From Streptomyces lacrimifluminis (lineage in GTDB: Bacteria > Actinomycetota > Actinomycetes > Streptomycetales > Streptomycetaceae), in assembly GCF_014646095.1 (NCBI RefSeq), contig NZ_BMMU01000012.1, positions 124,001 to 188,000 of the forward strand: 64,000 nucleotides of DNA. Direction: 5' to 3'. This document shows, in pieces, positions 8,328 through 17,105 of this stretch. Position 1 is the first letter of the stretch. Every line of letters begins with the position of its first letter. The notes beneath the pieces are model-generated. The model made no database searches and had not been told where the DNA came from. It saw nothing but the letters and a program-made list of their open reading frames with translations. Position numbers and translations under genes: made by a program.

Positions 8328-8987
8328 CTACCCAGCGGAGCCCAGAAGCTCTCCAGCAGGCCCACTCTCACCCGGCACGGCCGCAGCCACCACCGCACCC
8401 GCCCAGGACACCGCCTTCCAGCCGTCCACCGGCGAACCCTCCAACACGACCACACCGGTGTTGTCGAGCCGGTGTTCCGCGGCGAAGGCCACGTCGACGT
8501 TGTCCGCACGGGCCGCCGCCCACATCCGGATGACGGCGCCGTGACTGACCATGGCGACGGTCCCGACGCCACTGTCCGCGGCCTCCGCGACCACCGCGTC
8601 GAACCGCCCGAGCGCCTCGACCCCGTTCTCCCCGCCCGGCATCCGCAGCTCCGTGTCACCGGCCGCCCACGCGAACAGGGTGGTCATGTAGGTGTGCGCG
8701 GCCCCTGCGTCGCCCCGCATCTCCAGGTCCCCGGCGGCCACTTCCCGGATCCCGTCCCGCACCCGTACTTCCAGGCCACGCGCCACGGCCAGCGGGGCCG
8801 CGGTCAGCTGCGTGCGGGTCAGGGTGGAGACGTACAGCGCGTCGATGTCCTCGCCCGCGAGCGCCTCCGGCAGGGCCGCGGCCTGCCGCTCCCCCCGTTC
8901 GGTCAGTCCGGGCCCCGGAACCGCCGTGTCCAGCAGGAACTTCACGTTCGACGGGGTCTGGCCATGCCGGACGAGCAGCAGACGCAT
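8328..8987 (-). CDS. Histidine phosphatase superfamily protein
   Basis: A 219-residue protein of the phosphoglycerate-mutase-like branch. The N-terminal RHG motif is LLLVRHGQTPSN at about 4-15, with the nucleophilic His. The second catalytic arginine is in VSTLTRTQLTA, the acid in REVAAGDLEMR and the second His in VAMVSHGAVIRMW. The fold hydrolyses small phospho-metabolites, and the exact substrate is not predictable. GAGAGGGAA precedes the ATG at 8987. The residues encoded further upstream in the same frame have no family match. Confidence 0.85.
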   Translation of the reverse strand: MRLLLVRHGQTPSNVKFLLDTAVPGPGLTERGERQAAALPEALAGEDIDALYVSTLTRTQLTAAPLAVARGLEVRVRDGIREVAAGDLEMRGDAGAAHTYMTTLFAWAAGDTELRMPGGENGVEALGRFDAVVAEAADSGVGTVAMVSHGAVIRMWAAARADNVDVAFAAEHRLDNTGVVVLEGSPVDGWKAVSWAGAVVAAAVPGESGPAGELLGSAG

Positions 8988-9077
8988 ACGGGTTCCCTCT
9001 CGCCCTACGACCTCGACACGAGCCTCCTGACCGGCGCGACAAGACAAAAAGGCTCACTTCAGGGTACCCAGAGGGTC

Positions 9078-10574
9078 ATGACCGCAGACATCATCGACCT
9101 CACCGTTCCGCAGCTCGGCCGTCACGCCCTGCGCGAGAACCTGCTGAAGCTCGACTTCCGGCTGTTCGAGACCGCCGCCACCCGGCACTGGCCCGGCGCC
9201 GAGCGGGTCCTGCCGAGGCTGAGCCGCAGCGCGAACCACGGCGTCCTGTGGTTCGCGACGGCCGCCGCCCTCGCGGCCACCGGGAGCCCCCGGGCCCGCC
9301 GGGCCGCCGTCCGGGGTCTCACCTCCCTCGCCGTGGCCTCCGCGACGATCAACACGGTCGGCAAGCGCTCGGTGCGCCGCGCACGCCCCGTACTGGACGC
9401 CGTGCCGAGGGCCAGGCAGCTGAAGCGCCAGCCGATCACCACGTCGTTCCCGTCCGGTCACGCCGCGTCGGCGGCTGCCTTCGCGACCGGTGTCGCCCTG
9501 GAGTCCCGGGGTCTGGGCGCGGTGGTGGCGCCGATCGCCTTCTCGGTGGCGATGTCCCGTGTCTACACCGGCGTCCACTTCCCCAGTGACGTCCTGGCGG
9601 GCGCGGCCCTGGGCGCGGGCGCCGCGTTCGCCGTACGGAGGCTCGCGCCGACCCGCGACCGGTCCGCGCCCCCGGCCCGGCCCCACGCCACGGCCCCGGC
9701 ACTGCCCGACGGCGAGGGTCTGGTCCTGGTCGCGAACACGGCGGCGGGCACCGCGGACCGGGTCCGCGCGCTGGAGGACGCGCTGCCGCTGGCGGAGATC
9801 GTGGAGTGCGCGCCGGAGGATCTCCGGGACGAGCTGGAGAAGGCGGCGGCCCGCTGCCGGGTGCTGGGTGTGTGCGGCGGCGACGGCACGGTGAACACGG
9901 CCGCCGGGATCGCCCTGCGCCATGGCCGGCCGCTCGCGGTGGTGCCCGGAGGCACTCTCAACCACTTCGCGCTCGACCTGGGCGTCGAGGACGCCCGGGA
10001 GGTCGGCCGGGCGGTGCGCCGGGGCGAGGCGGTGCGGGTGGACGTGGGCCGGTTCCGGTCCGGGGACCAGGAGGGCGTCTTCCTCAACACCTGCAGCCTG
10101 GGCGTCCATCCGGAGCTGGTGCGCGAACGGGAGCGCTGGTCCGACCGGATCGGTGGCCGGCCGGCCGGGGGGTTCGCCGCGGTACGCGTCCTGAGCTCCG
10201 GCCGCCGTCCCCTGGAGGCCCGGCTCCAGGGCGGGCGCCACCCGTTGTGGCTGCTGTTCGCGGGCAACGGCACCTATCACCGGCTTGGCCTCGTCCCGGC
10301 CCGCCGGTACGACCTGGCGGACGGGCGGCTCGACGTACGGGTGGTGCACGGCGGCCGAGGACCCTCGCTGCGCCTTCTCGCGGCGGCCCTGGCGGGCCCG
10401 CTGACCCGCTCCCCCGCCCACGCGGGCATCCGGGTCCACCGCCTCCAGGTGGACGACGTGGCGCCGGGCACCCTTCTCGCGTACGACGGCGAAGTCACGG
10501 AGGTGGCGGGTGGGGTGACACTCGAGAAACTCCCGGAGGCACTGATCGTCTACCGGCCACTCGACCCGAACTGA
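9078..10574 (+). CDS. PAP2 phosphatase fused to diacylglycerol-kinase-like domain
   Basis: A 498-residue two-domain protein. The N-terminal half is a PAP2-type lipid phosphatase with all three motifs: KRSVRRARP (KxxxxxxRP), FPSGHA and SRVYTGVHFPSD. The C-terminal half is a diacylglycerol/sphingosine kinase-like catalytic domain with VCGGDGTVN and PGGTLNHFA, plus a C-terminal YDGE segment. Fusions of this kind are common in actinobacteria and probably interconvert or remodel membrane phospholipids. Hydrophobic segments lie in the first 180 residues. The ATG at 9078 follows AGAGGG closely. A much longer in-frame extension upstream covers the divergent histidine phosphatase gene and is rejected. 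Confidence 0.88.
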   Translation: MTADIIDLTVPQLGRHALRENLLKLDFRLFETAATRHWPGAERVLPRLSRSANHGVLWFATAAALAATGSPRARRAAVRGLTSLAVASATINTVGKRSVRRARPVLDAVPRARQLKRQPITTSFPSGHAASAAAFATGVALESRGLGAVVAPIAFSVAMSRVYTGVHFPSDVLAGAALGAGAAFAVRRLAPTRDRSAPPARPHATAPALPDGEGLVLVANTAAGTADRVRALEDALPLAEIVECAPEDLRDELEKAAARCRVLGVCGGDGTVNTAAGIALRHGRPLAVVPGGTLNHFALDLGVEDAREVGRAVRRGEAVRVDVGRFRSGDQEGVFLNTCSLGVHPELVRERERWSDRIGGRPAGGFAAVRVLSSGRRPLEARLQGGRHPLWLLFAGNGTYHRLGLVPARRYDLADGRLDVRVVHGGRGPSLRLLAAALAGPLTRSPAHAGIRVHRLQVDDVAPGTLLAYDGEVTEVAGGVTLEKLPEALIVYRPLDPN

Positions 10575-10707
10575 CCCCCGGCTGCTCACCGTTGACGAAC
10601 CGTGTCCATATCCCAAGACGCGGGTCTCATTATTCGGCACGACTGCGTACGGTGAGGAACGAGTCGTTCGAAGCGGGTCGTTCGAGAAGACGAGAAGGGG
10701 CACGGCC

Positions 10708-11541
10708 ATGTCCAAGCCGCAGTCGCAGCCGCAGGAGACCGCCGTCTACACGCACGGGCACCACGAGTCCGTGCTCCGCTCGCACACCTGGCGCACCGCC
10801 GCCAACTCGGCGGCGTACCTCCTCGGCTCGCTGAAACCGCACATGCGGATCCTGGACATCGGCTGCGGTCCGGGCACGATCACCGCGGACCTGGCCGAGC
10901 TGGTCCCCGACGGACAGGTCACCGGCGTCGACCGGGCGCCGGGCATCCTGGACCAGGCACGGGCCACGGCCGCCGAACGGGGCCTCCGCAACGTCGGGTT
11001 CGCGGTCGCGGACATCCACGCGCTGGACTTCCCGGACGACACGTTCTGCGTGGTCCACGCCCATCAGGTGCTCCAGCACGTGGGTGACCCGGTGCGGGCG
11101 CTGAGCGAGATGCACCGGGTCACCAGACCGGGCGGGTACGTCGCCGTCCGCGAGTCGGACTACCTGGCCATGGCCTGGTACCCGGCGTCGAAGGGCATGG
11201 ACGACTGGCTGGACCTGTACCGGCGGGTGGCCCGGGCCAACGGGGGCGAGCCGGACGCGGGGCGGCGGCTGAAGTCGTGGGCGCTGCGGGCCGGGCTGAC
11301 GGACATCACGGCCACGTCCAGTACATGGACCTTCGCGGACAGCGACGAGCTCGCCTGGTGGAGCGGCCTGTGGGCGGACCGGACGGTCGCTTCGGCCTAC
11401 GCGGACCGGGCCATGGAAGGCGGGCTGGCGACCCCAAAGGAGCTGAGGGCGGTCTCGGAGGCATGGCGGGAGTGGGGACGACAGGAGGACGCCTGGTTCA
11501 CCGTCCCGCACGGAGAGATTCTCTGCCGAAAGGCCGACTGA
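10708..11541 (+). CDS. Class I SAM-dependent methyltransferase
   Basis: A 277-residue methyltransferase of the UbiE/Methyltransf_11 type. Motif I is ILDIGCGPGTI (about 48-58), the acidic loop is VTGVDRAPG, motif II is VADIHALDFPDDTF and the post-motif is MHRVTRPGGYVAVRE. The C-terminal cap is rich in Trp, as in small-molecule methyltransferases. Substrate unknown. AAGGGG lies upstream of the ATG. The leader carries two GTCGTTCGA direct repeats (10663-10671 and 10677-10685) that could be an operator. Confidence 0.85.
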   Translation: MSKPQSQPQETAVYTHGHHESVLRSHTWRTAANSAAYLLGSLKPHMRILDIGCGPGTITADLAELVPDGQVTGVDRAPGILDQARATAAERGLRNVGFAVADIHALDFPDDTFCVVHAHQVLQHVGDPVRALSEMHRVTRPGGYVAVRESDYLAMAWYPASKGMDDWLDLYRRVARANGGEPDAGRRLKSWALRAGLTDITATSSTWTFADSDELAWWSGLWADRTVASAYADRAMEGGLATPKELRAVSEAWREWGRQEDAWFTVPHGEILCRKAD

Positions 11542-11601
11542 TTCCCTCCACGGATGACTGAGACGCCGATTTCGGGAAACTCGGAGTCCAGGAGGTTCAC
11601 A

Positions 11602-11772
11602 ATGGTTCCCATTCTGCTCGTACTGCTTCTGGCCCTGATTCTCTTCGGCGCCGGATTCGCGGTGGAAATACTCTGGTGGATCGCACTGATCGTGCTCGTC
11701 GTCTGGCTGCTGGGCTTCCTGGTGCGGGGCACGAACGCGAGCGGATCAAGGGGTCGGTGGTATCGCTGGTAG
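11602..11772 (+). CDS. Small hydrophobic membrane protein
   Basis: A 56-residue protein with two closely spaced membrane helices (VPILLVLLLALILFGAGFAV and ILWWIALIVLVVWLLGFLV) and a short basic tail, GSRGRWYRW. AGGAGGTTCACA precedes the ATG at a perfect distance, so it is very likely translated. It looks like the small hydrophobic proteins common in Streptomyces (lmo0937/DUF5670-like). No function is known. It stands alone and is followed by a strong terminator hairpin. Confidence 0.75.
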   Translation: MVPILLVLLLALILFGAGFAVEILWWIALIVLVVWLLGFLVRGTNASGSRGRWYRW

Positions 11773-11814
11773 CCGGCGTCAACAGGTGATCAACCCCTGG
11801 AAAGCAGGGGGCTT

Positions 11815-11851
11815 CGCGGCCCGAGGACCGGAATCCGGTCCTCGGGCCGCG
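11815..11851. terminator. Bidirectional terminator hairpin
   Basis: A perfect 17-bp stem (CGCGGCCCGAGGACCGG and its complement) with a three-base loop sits between two convergent genes ending at 11772 (+) and 11857 (-). There is no strong T-run, as is usual in Streptomyces. Confidence 0.75.
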
Positions 11852-11856
11852 GCAAT

Positions 11857-12141
11857 TCACTCACCGTCCTCCTTGAATGCCGGTCGATTTCCGACCTCTT
11901 CCGTGCGGTCGGCTTTGCCGAGGTCGCGCAGGTCCTCGCGCAGCCGGTCGACGATCTCCTTGAACTGCGGGTTGTCGCGCAGTTGCCCGGAGAGCAGGTC
12001 CGCGACCGCCTGCGGGCTCAGTTGCATACGCTTTGCGGCTATGACGGCGCCTACGGCGAAGACCAGTTTCAGTTTCTTCGTACGTCCGAGGACGTATCCG
12101 GCGCCCACCGCGAGGCCCATTTCCACTCGGTTCATCTTCAT
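11857..12141 (-). CDS. Hypothetical protein coupled to GvpL/F
   Basis: A 94-residue protein I do not recognise. It opens with a hydrophobic, glycine-rich segment (MGLAVGAGYVLGRTKKLKLVFAVGAVIAAK, split here by its basic KK pair) and continues with an amphipathic charged helix (NPQFKEIVDRLREDLRDLGK). Its start overlaps the stop of the gvpL/F-like gene by ATGA, so the two are co-translated. The arrangement suggests a membrane-associated partner of the gas-vesicle-type protein, but this is inference from position only. Confidence 0.65.
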   Translation of the reverse strand: MKMNRVEMGLAVGAGYVLGRTKKLKLVFAVGAVIAAKRMQLSPQAVADLLSGQLRDNPQFKEIVDRLREDLRDLGKADRTEEVGNRPAFKEDGE

Positions 12142-12959
12142 ACCGTCCTCTTGTCGGTGTCCGTCGGGGAACCCGCGGGCTCGGCCGGGCCCGGTTCGAC
12201 GAAGCTGTACGGCGGCAGCGGCCCCTGGATCCGTACGTCGAGGTACGGACGCGCCTTGCGGAGCTGCTCGGCCACGCCGAGGAACGCCTCCATCGAGTCC
12301 CGGGCCACCAGGAACGACACGCCGACCGGTCCGCCGGCCTGCTCGGCGCCCGCACTCACCGCCATCGCGGACGGCTCAAGCGTCTGCCGCACCTCGACGG
12401 CGTCCTCGGCCTCCCGGGCCCGCGCCGCGGCCACGACCATCTCGCCGAGGCTCACCCGGTCCTCGTAACTGCCGCCGCCCGCAAGCCTGTTGGCCTCGGT
12501 GCGGGCTCGGAGTTCCGGGTTCTCCGCCAGCACGCGGTGCAGGACGGCCTCTTCCTCGTGGCTCACCTCGACCATGTACTCGACGGTGCCGTCGAGGGCT
12601 TCGAGCCGCTCCGTGTAGTGCTCGGCGCGCTCGGCCAGTACGGAGGTGGCCGCGTCGTCGTCCGGTGCGACGCTGCCGAACGGCATGGGCAGCACACAGC
12701 CGGCCGCGCCCGCCTCCTCCAGTACCTGCTGGTGGGCGAAGAGATCCTCGCGCCGGGGGCGCAGTTCCTCGGGTGCGTCGCTGACGATCGCGGCCAGGGC
12801 GCCCTCGGTCAGGACGCGCACGGAACGCGGCGGGTCGCCGACACCCCGCAACTCCTTGGCGATAGAACGCAGTTCGGGATGGTCGGCGGCGGTGATGCCG
12901 TAGACGTAGGTACCGATGCTCGTGTCGTTGCCCGTGTTCGTGCCGATGCTCGTGCTCAC
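12138..12959 (-). CDS. GvpL/GvpF-family gas vesicle protein
   Basis: A 273-residue GvpL/F family member. It has IGTYVYGITAADHP at the N-terminus, AIVSDAPEELRPRREDLFAHQQVLEEA, VLPMPFGSVAPDD and the C-terminal YSFVEPGP region, all typical. GvpF and GvpL bind the gas vesicle shell protein GvpA during assembly in bacteria that have the full cluster. No gvpA, gvpO, gvpJ or gvpK gene is in the window, so this is an orphan copy. The GTG at 12959 follows GAGGAGCAGGA. The first residues carry a small TSIGTN/TSIGTY duplication. Orphan copies are frequent in Streptomyces and their role is unclear. Confidence 0.85.
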   Translation of the reverse strand: MSTSIGTNTGNDTSIGTYVYGITAADHPELRSIAKELRGVGDPPRSVRVLTEGALAAIVSDAPEELRPRREDLFAHQQVLEEAGAAGCVLPMPFGSVAPDDDAATSVLAERAEHYTERLEALDGTVEYMVEVSHEEEAVLHRVLAENPELRARTEANRLAGGGSYEDRVSLGEMVVAAARAREAEDAVEVRQTLEPSAMAVSAGAEQAGGPVGVSFLVARDSMEAFLGVAEQLRKARPYLDVRIQGPLPPYSFVEPGPAEPAGSPTDTDKRTV

Positions 12960-13006
12960 TCCTGCTCCTCTTGAGGTACGTCCGTGGATGTGGTGCGGCT
13001 TCGGTT

Positions 13007-13618
13007 TCAGACCATCGCGTCGAGCCTTCGCCGGGCCGGCCCCAGCGCCCGCCCGCGCCGCATCAGCCCGCCCCACGGTCGGGTACGCGCCTGCTCGACC
13101 GCGTCCGCGATCGTCCAGCGACGGGCGGTCAGGTCCGGGTCGTCCAGCTGGTCCCAGCCGAGGAAAACGGCCACAGGTGCCCCGGGCTCGGCCCGGACGG
13201 AGTACGGCGCGACCGCGGTCTGCGCGTACGCGTTGCGCTGCACGTCGAGATGGAGCCGGTCGCCGCGCTCCTTCCTGCGGGCGGCGGTGGTCAGCCGGTC
13301 GGGGTGGGCGGCGGCCGGCACTTCGGCGACGCCTCCGGCGAACTCCCGTACCTCGTCGAAGCCGTGGTGACCGCTCAGCGGTACGACGATGTGCAGCCCG
13401 CGTGAGCCGGTGGTCATCGGCGCGGACGGCAGCCGCAGCATGTCGAGCGACTCCCCCAGGTACAGGGCCGTTTCCCGCACCCGGGCGAAGTCGTCCACCG
13501 CCGGATCGAGATCGAAGACCTTGGTGTCGTCGCCGCGCGGGAACAGCACCTTGTCGGGCCGGTGGACCTCGACGGTCCGCCGCCCGGCCCGCACCCGCCG
13601 TACCCCGCCGTCGCTCAC
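13007..13618 (-). CDS. LigD-type polymerase (PolDom) with an internal deletion
   Basis: A 203-residue protein related to the primase-polymerase domain of LigD, which fills gaps in non-homologous end joining. The start matches (VEVHRPDKVLFPRGDDTK), and from VFDLDPAVDDFA onward the match is continuous (LPSAPMTTGSRGLHIVVPL, FDEVREFAGGVAEV, DVQRNAYAQTAVAPYSVRAEPGAPVA, split here). Between these parts, at about residue 33, some 80-90 residues usual in the family are absent, and the frame stays open across the junction. The catalytic DLD is present but the N-terminal half of the fold is lost. GTG at 13618 overlaps the transketolase stop (GTGA). Confidence 0.75.
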   Translation of the reverse strand: MSDGGVRRVRAGRRTVEVHRPDKVLFPRGDDTKVFDLDPAVDDFARVRETALYLGESLDMLRLPSAPMTTGSRGLHIVVPLSGHHGFDEVREFAGGVAEVPAAAHPDRLTTAARRKERGDRLHLDVQRNAYAQTAVAPYSVRAEPGAPVAVFLGWDQLDDPDLTARRWTIADAVEQARTRPWGGLMRRGRALGPARRRLDAMV

Positions 13619-15486
13619 GGCGCGATCACCTCCTCCACGAGCAGCCGGCCCGCCGCCATGATCGCCTCGGCGTCGATGCCCGCGGCGTGCAGCTGCTCGT
13701 CGGGGCTCGCCGAGCCGGGCATCGTACGGACGGCGAGGCGTGCCAGACGGGGCAGCGGCCGTCCGTCGAGGAAGGCGTCGAGGACCGCGTCCCCGATGCC
13801 GCCCTCCTCGCGGTGGTCCTCGACGGTGAGCAGACAGCCGGTCTCCTCGGCCGCGCTGCGCAGGGTGAGCCGGTCGACGGGCTTGACGGAGTACAGGTCG
13901 ATCACCCGCACCGGGATGCCCTGGGCGTCGAGCGCGTCGGCGGCGGCCAGTGCCTCGTGGACGGTGACGCCCGCCGCGACCACCGTCAGCCGGTCCTCGC
14001 GCCCTGCGGTGCGCAGTACCTTGCTGCCGCCGACGGGGAACTCCTCGTCGGGCCCGTACAGCAGCGGTGTCCCGCCGCGCGAGGTGCGCAGATACCGGAT
14101 GCCGTCGAGGCCGGCCATCGTGGCGACGAGCCGCGCGGTCTGGTGGGGGTCGCACGGATACAGCACGGTCGAGCCGTGCAGCGCGCGGAACATCGCCAGA
14201 TCCTCCAGGCCCATCTGGGAGGGCCCGTCCCGGCCGATCGCGACGCCCGCGTGCGAGCCGACGAGGTTGAGGCCGGCCCCGCTGACCGCCGCCATGCGCA
14301 GGAAGTCGTGTGCGCGGGTCATGAAGGCCGCGAACGTCGACGCGTACGGTATCCAGCCTCGCGCCGCCAACCCCACTGCGGCGGCGACCAGTTGCTGTTC
14401 GGCGATGTAGCACTCGAAGAACCGGTCGGGGTGTTCCTTGGCGAAGGCCTCGGCGCGCGTCGAGTCGCTCACCTCGGCGTCGAGGACCACGACATCGCCC
14501 CGGGCGTTGCCGAGCGCGGCGAGCGCCTGCCCGTAGGCGTCCCGGGTGGGGATCTCCTCCCCCTCGTCCCAGCGAGGCAGTTCGAGGTGTCCGGTCCGCA
14601 CGGCGTGCAGTGCCCGGGCGGCGCGCGGCTCGGGCGCCCGGACGCGGAGGTCGCGGGGGCCGCCGAGTTCGGCGATCGCCTCGTCGGCGTCCGGAAGCGG
14701 TTTGCCGTGCGTTCCCTCGCGGTCCTCGACGGCCGCGACGCCCTTGCCCTTGAGGGTGCGCGCGAGGATGACGACAGGCTGCCCGGTCGTGGACCGGGCC
14801 TCGCCGTAGGCGCGGTCGATGGCGTCGACATCGTGTCCGTCGATCTGGACGGTGTGCCAGCCGAAGGCCTTGAACCGGCGGGCGTAGGCGTCGAGATCGT
14901 GCCCGTGCCGGGTCGGGCCGCGCTGCCCGAGCCGGTTGACGTCGACAACGACGGTCAGATTGTCGAGGTGCTCGTACGAGGCGTGCTCGGCGGCCTCCCA
15001 CACCGAGCCCTCGGCCAGCTCGCTGTCCCCGCACAGCACCCACACCCGGTATCCGGTGCGGTCGAGCCGCTTCCCGGCCAGCGCGATGCCGACGGACACG
15101 GGCAGCCCCTGGCCGAGCGATCCGGTGGCCGTCTCGACCCACGGCAGCCGCCGGGGTGTCGGATGCCCTTCGAGCCTGCTGCCGAGCCCGCGGTAGGTGA
15201 GCAGTTCGGCGTCGTCGATGGCGCCAACCGCCTTGTAGGCGGCGTAGAGCAGCGGCGAGGCATGCCCCTTGGAGAGGACGAAACGGTCGTTGCCGGGGTG
15301 GGTCGGGCGGTCGAAGTCGTAGCGGAAGTGGCGGGCCAGGAGTACGGCCATCAGATCGGCGGCGGACATGGACGAGGTCGGATGCCCGGAGTTCGCGGCG
15401 GCCGAGGCGCGGACGCTGTCGACGCGCAACTGCTGGCCCAGCTCGGCGAGTTCGGCGGTGCTGTGCAGGGGTCCGGCGGTGTTCAC
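13615..15486 (-). CDS. tkt: Transketolase
   Basis: A 623-residue full-length transketolase, the thiamine-diphosphate enzyme that moves two-carbon units in the pentose phosphate pathway. ANSGHPTSSMSAADLMAVL and KGHASPLLYAAY form the early active site. The ThDP motif is CGDSELAEGSVWEAAEHAS, followed by VVVDVNRLGQ. The pyrimidine-binding region has FFECYIAEQQLVAAAVGLAARG, and SHAGVAIGRDGPSQMGLEDLA gives the substrate-phosphate site. It overlaps its upstream flavoprotein gene by ATGA and its downstream polymerase-domain gene by GTGA, so the three genes form one operon. It is probably an accessory copy, since it lacks the usual tal/zwf neighbours. Confidence 0.88.
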   Translation of the reverse strand: MNTAGPLHSTAELAELGQQLRVDSVRASAAANSGHPTSSMSAADLMAVLLARHFRYDFDRPTHPGNDRFVLSKGHASPLLYAAYKAVGAIDDAELLTYRGLGSRLEGHPTPRRLPWVETATGSLGQGLPVSVGIALAGKRLDRTGYRVWVLCGDSELAEGSVWEAAEHASYEHLDNLTVVVDVNRLGQRGPTRHGHDLDAYARRFKAFGWHTVQIDGHDVDAIDRAYGEARSTTGQPVVILARTLKGKGVAAVEDREGTHGKPLPDADEAIAELGGPRDLRVRAPEPRAARALHAVRTGHLELPRWDEGEEIPTRDAYGQALAALGNARGDVVVLDAEVSDSTRAEAFAKEHPDRFFECYIAEQQLVAAAVGLAARGWIPYASTFAAFMTRAHDFLRMAAVSGAGLNLVGSHAGVAIGRDGPSQMGLEDLAMFRALHGSTVLYPCDPHQTARLVATMAGLDGIRYLRTSRGGTPLLYGPDEEFPVGGSKVLRTAGREDRLTVVAAGVTVHEALAAADALDAQGIPVRVIDLYSVKPVDRLTLRSAAEETGCLLTVEDHREEGGIGDAVLDAFLDGRPLPRLARLAVRTMPGSASPDEQLHAAGIDAEAIMAAGRLLVEEVIAP

Positions 15487-16877
15487 GACTCTCCTTCCGA
15501 GGGGGTGGACTGTTCCGCGGCCCGTCGCGGGGACTGTTTGGGAACGTGTCCCGGGGGCTTTCGCCCGTCGTCCGGCATCCGCGCCAGCTCGGGCGAAGCC
15601 GTGTCCAACGGGACCGACCAGGACCGCACGAGCCCCAACTGCACGCCCTGGCGCGGGAGTACGGCGTCCAGCAGCCAGTCGGCCGCGACCCGCACCCGGT
15701 TTCCGGGCATCGCCGCGAGGTGGTAGCCGCGGGTGACCGCACCGGCGAGCGGCCCGGACAGTGAGACGCCGAGCGGGTTGGCGGCGGCCTTTACCCCGCC
15801 CAGATCCACGACGAACCCCAGGTCACGGTGGCGGTAGGCGCGCCGGGAGCAGATGCCGAGCGAGGCCGCGACATTGCGGGCCGCGACATTGCCCTGGCGC
15901 CAGGCGTGCTGCGCTGTCATCCCCGTGAACTCACCGGGCTTGTTCAGGTCGGGCACAGCGGCGGCGTCCCCACACGCGAACACCTCGGGACGGCCCGGGA
16001 CTTGGAGGAACGGGTCGACGATCAGGCGTCCGCGCTCCAGGGGCTGCCCGATGCTCTCGACCAGGGGATCCGGTCGGACCCCGACGCACCACACCAGGGT
16101 GCGCGACTCGACGAACTCCCCGTCGGACAACAGGACTCCACCGGGTGTGGCCTCCTTCACGGAGGTTCCCGTGCGGACGTCGACGCCCCGCTCACGCAGC
16201 ACCCGGTCGGCCGTGCGCGCCAGTTTCTCGTCCAGCTGGGGCAGGATGCGCGGCGCGGTGTCCAGCAGCAGCCAGCGTGGCCGTATCCCCTCGCGCAGGG
16301 GCTGCTTGCGCACCAGCGCGTCGGTGAGCAACTGCCCCTGCGCGGCGACTTCGGTACCGGTGTAGCCGGCGCCGACCACGACGAACGTACAGCGGGCCGC
16401 GCAGCTCTTGGGATCGTCGGCGGCAGCCGCCAGTTCGACCTGGCGGATCACGTGGTCGCGGTGGTACAGCGCCTCGGGCAGACCGCGGAAGCCATGGGCG
16501 TTCTCGGCGACGCCGGGCACGGGCAGCAGTTTGTTGACGCTGCCGACGGCGAGGACGAGCCGGTCGTAGCCGAGGGTTCCGCTCTCGCCCTCGGGGTCCG
16601 TGTAGCGCACGGTGCGCGCGTCGAGGTCGATGCCGTCGGCGTCGGCCTCGCCGAGCACGAGGCGCACCCGGGGCAGGGTGCCGGGGAGGGAGACGGTGAT
16701 CCGGCGCGGTTCCAGGACACCGGCGGCGACCTGGGGCAGCAGGGGCAGATACAGGAAGTGGTCGGTCGGGTTGAGCAGGGTGATGTCGGCCTTCTGCCGG
16801 GTCAGCCGGGCCAGGGTGCGGGCCGTCTGGTACCCGGCGAAGCCCGCGCCGACGATCAGGATGCGGGGTCGACTCAC
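15483..16877 (-). CDS. NAD(P)/FAD-dependent oxidoreductase, NDH-2-like
   Basis: A 464-residue flavoprotein of the type II NADH dehydrogenase family. The FAD Rossmann motif is ILIVGAGFAGYQTARTLARL at the N-terminus. A second dinucleotide fold is FVVVGAGYTGTEVAAQGQLL (about 165-185). The C-terminal FAD clamp is VFACGDAAAVPD followed by TAQHAWRQGNVAARN. Such enzymes pass electrons from NADH to quinone at the membrane without proton pumping. The C-terminal hydrophobic helix (about 380-420) fits monotopic membrane binding. The GTG at 16877 has GGAGGCGAAAAC in front. It is the first gene of the flavoprotein-transketolase-polymerase operon. Confidence 0.82.
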   Translation of the reverse strand: MSRPRILIVGAGFAGYQTARTLARLTRQKADITLLNPTDHFLYLPLLPQVAAGVLEPRRITVSLPGTLPRVRLVLGEADADGIDLDARTVRYTDPEGESGTLGYDRLVLAVGSVNKLLPVPGVAENAHGFRGLPEALYHRDHVIRQVELAAAADDPKSCAARCTFVVVGAGYTGTEVAAQGQLLTDALVRKQPLREGIRPRWLLLDTAPRILPQLDEKLARTADRVLRERGVDVRTGTSVKEATPGGVLLSDGEFVESRTLVWCVGVRPDPLVESIGQPLERGRLIVDPFLQVPGRPEVFACGDAAAVPDLNKPGEFTGMTAQHAWRQGNVAARNVAASLGICSRRAYRHRDLGFVVDLGGVKAAANPLGVSLSGPLAGAVTRGYHLAAMPGNRVRVAADWLLDAVLPRQGVQLGLVRSWSVPLDTASPELARMPDDGRKPPGHVPKQSPRRAAEQSTPSEGES

Positions 16878-17105
16878 GTTTTCGCCTCCGGCGAGGTCGC
16901 GCGTACAGAACCTTCGGTCAGTCGTGCGAACGCCGTCGTGGACGACGTACGGAGCTATTCGCGTCCCCCTGACCAGGGCACCCAAACGTCCGCCGGGGCG
17001 CGGTTCCGCCGACCAGGGTCCGATGTCCGCGCGCTGGTTTCCCCGCTGTCCGCTGGGTACCCGGAGCAGGCCCCGACCCGCCCTTTTATCCGGAGGTGCT
17101 ACCCC

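Noticed and set aside
8175..9077. N-terminal extension of the PAP2-kinase protein
   Set aside because: It covers the histidine phosphatase gene on the other strand and has no homology; the ATG at 9078 begins the PAP2 domain.
12916..15726. Very long plus-strand open frame (936 codons)
   Set aside because: It is the complement of the LigD-domain and transketolase genes, with Arg/Ala/Gly-rich sequence and no domains.
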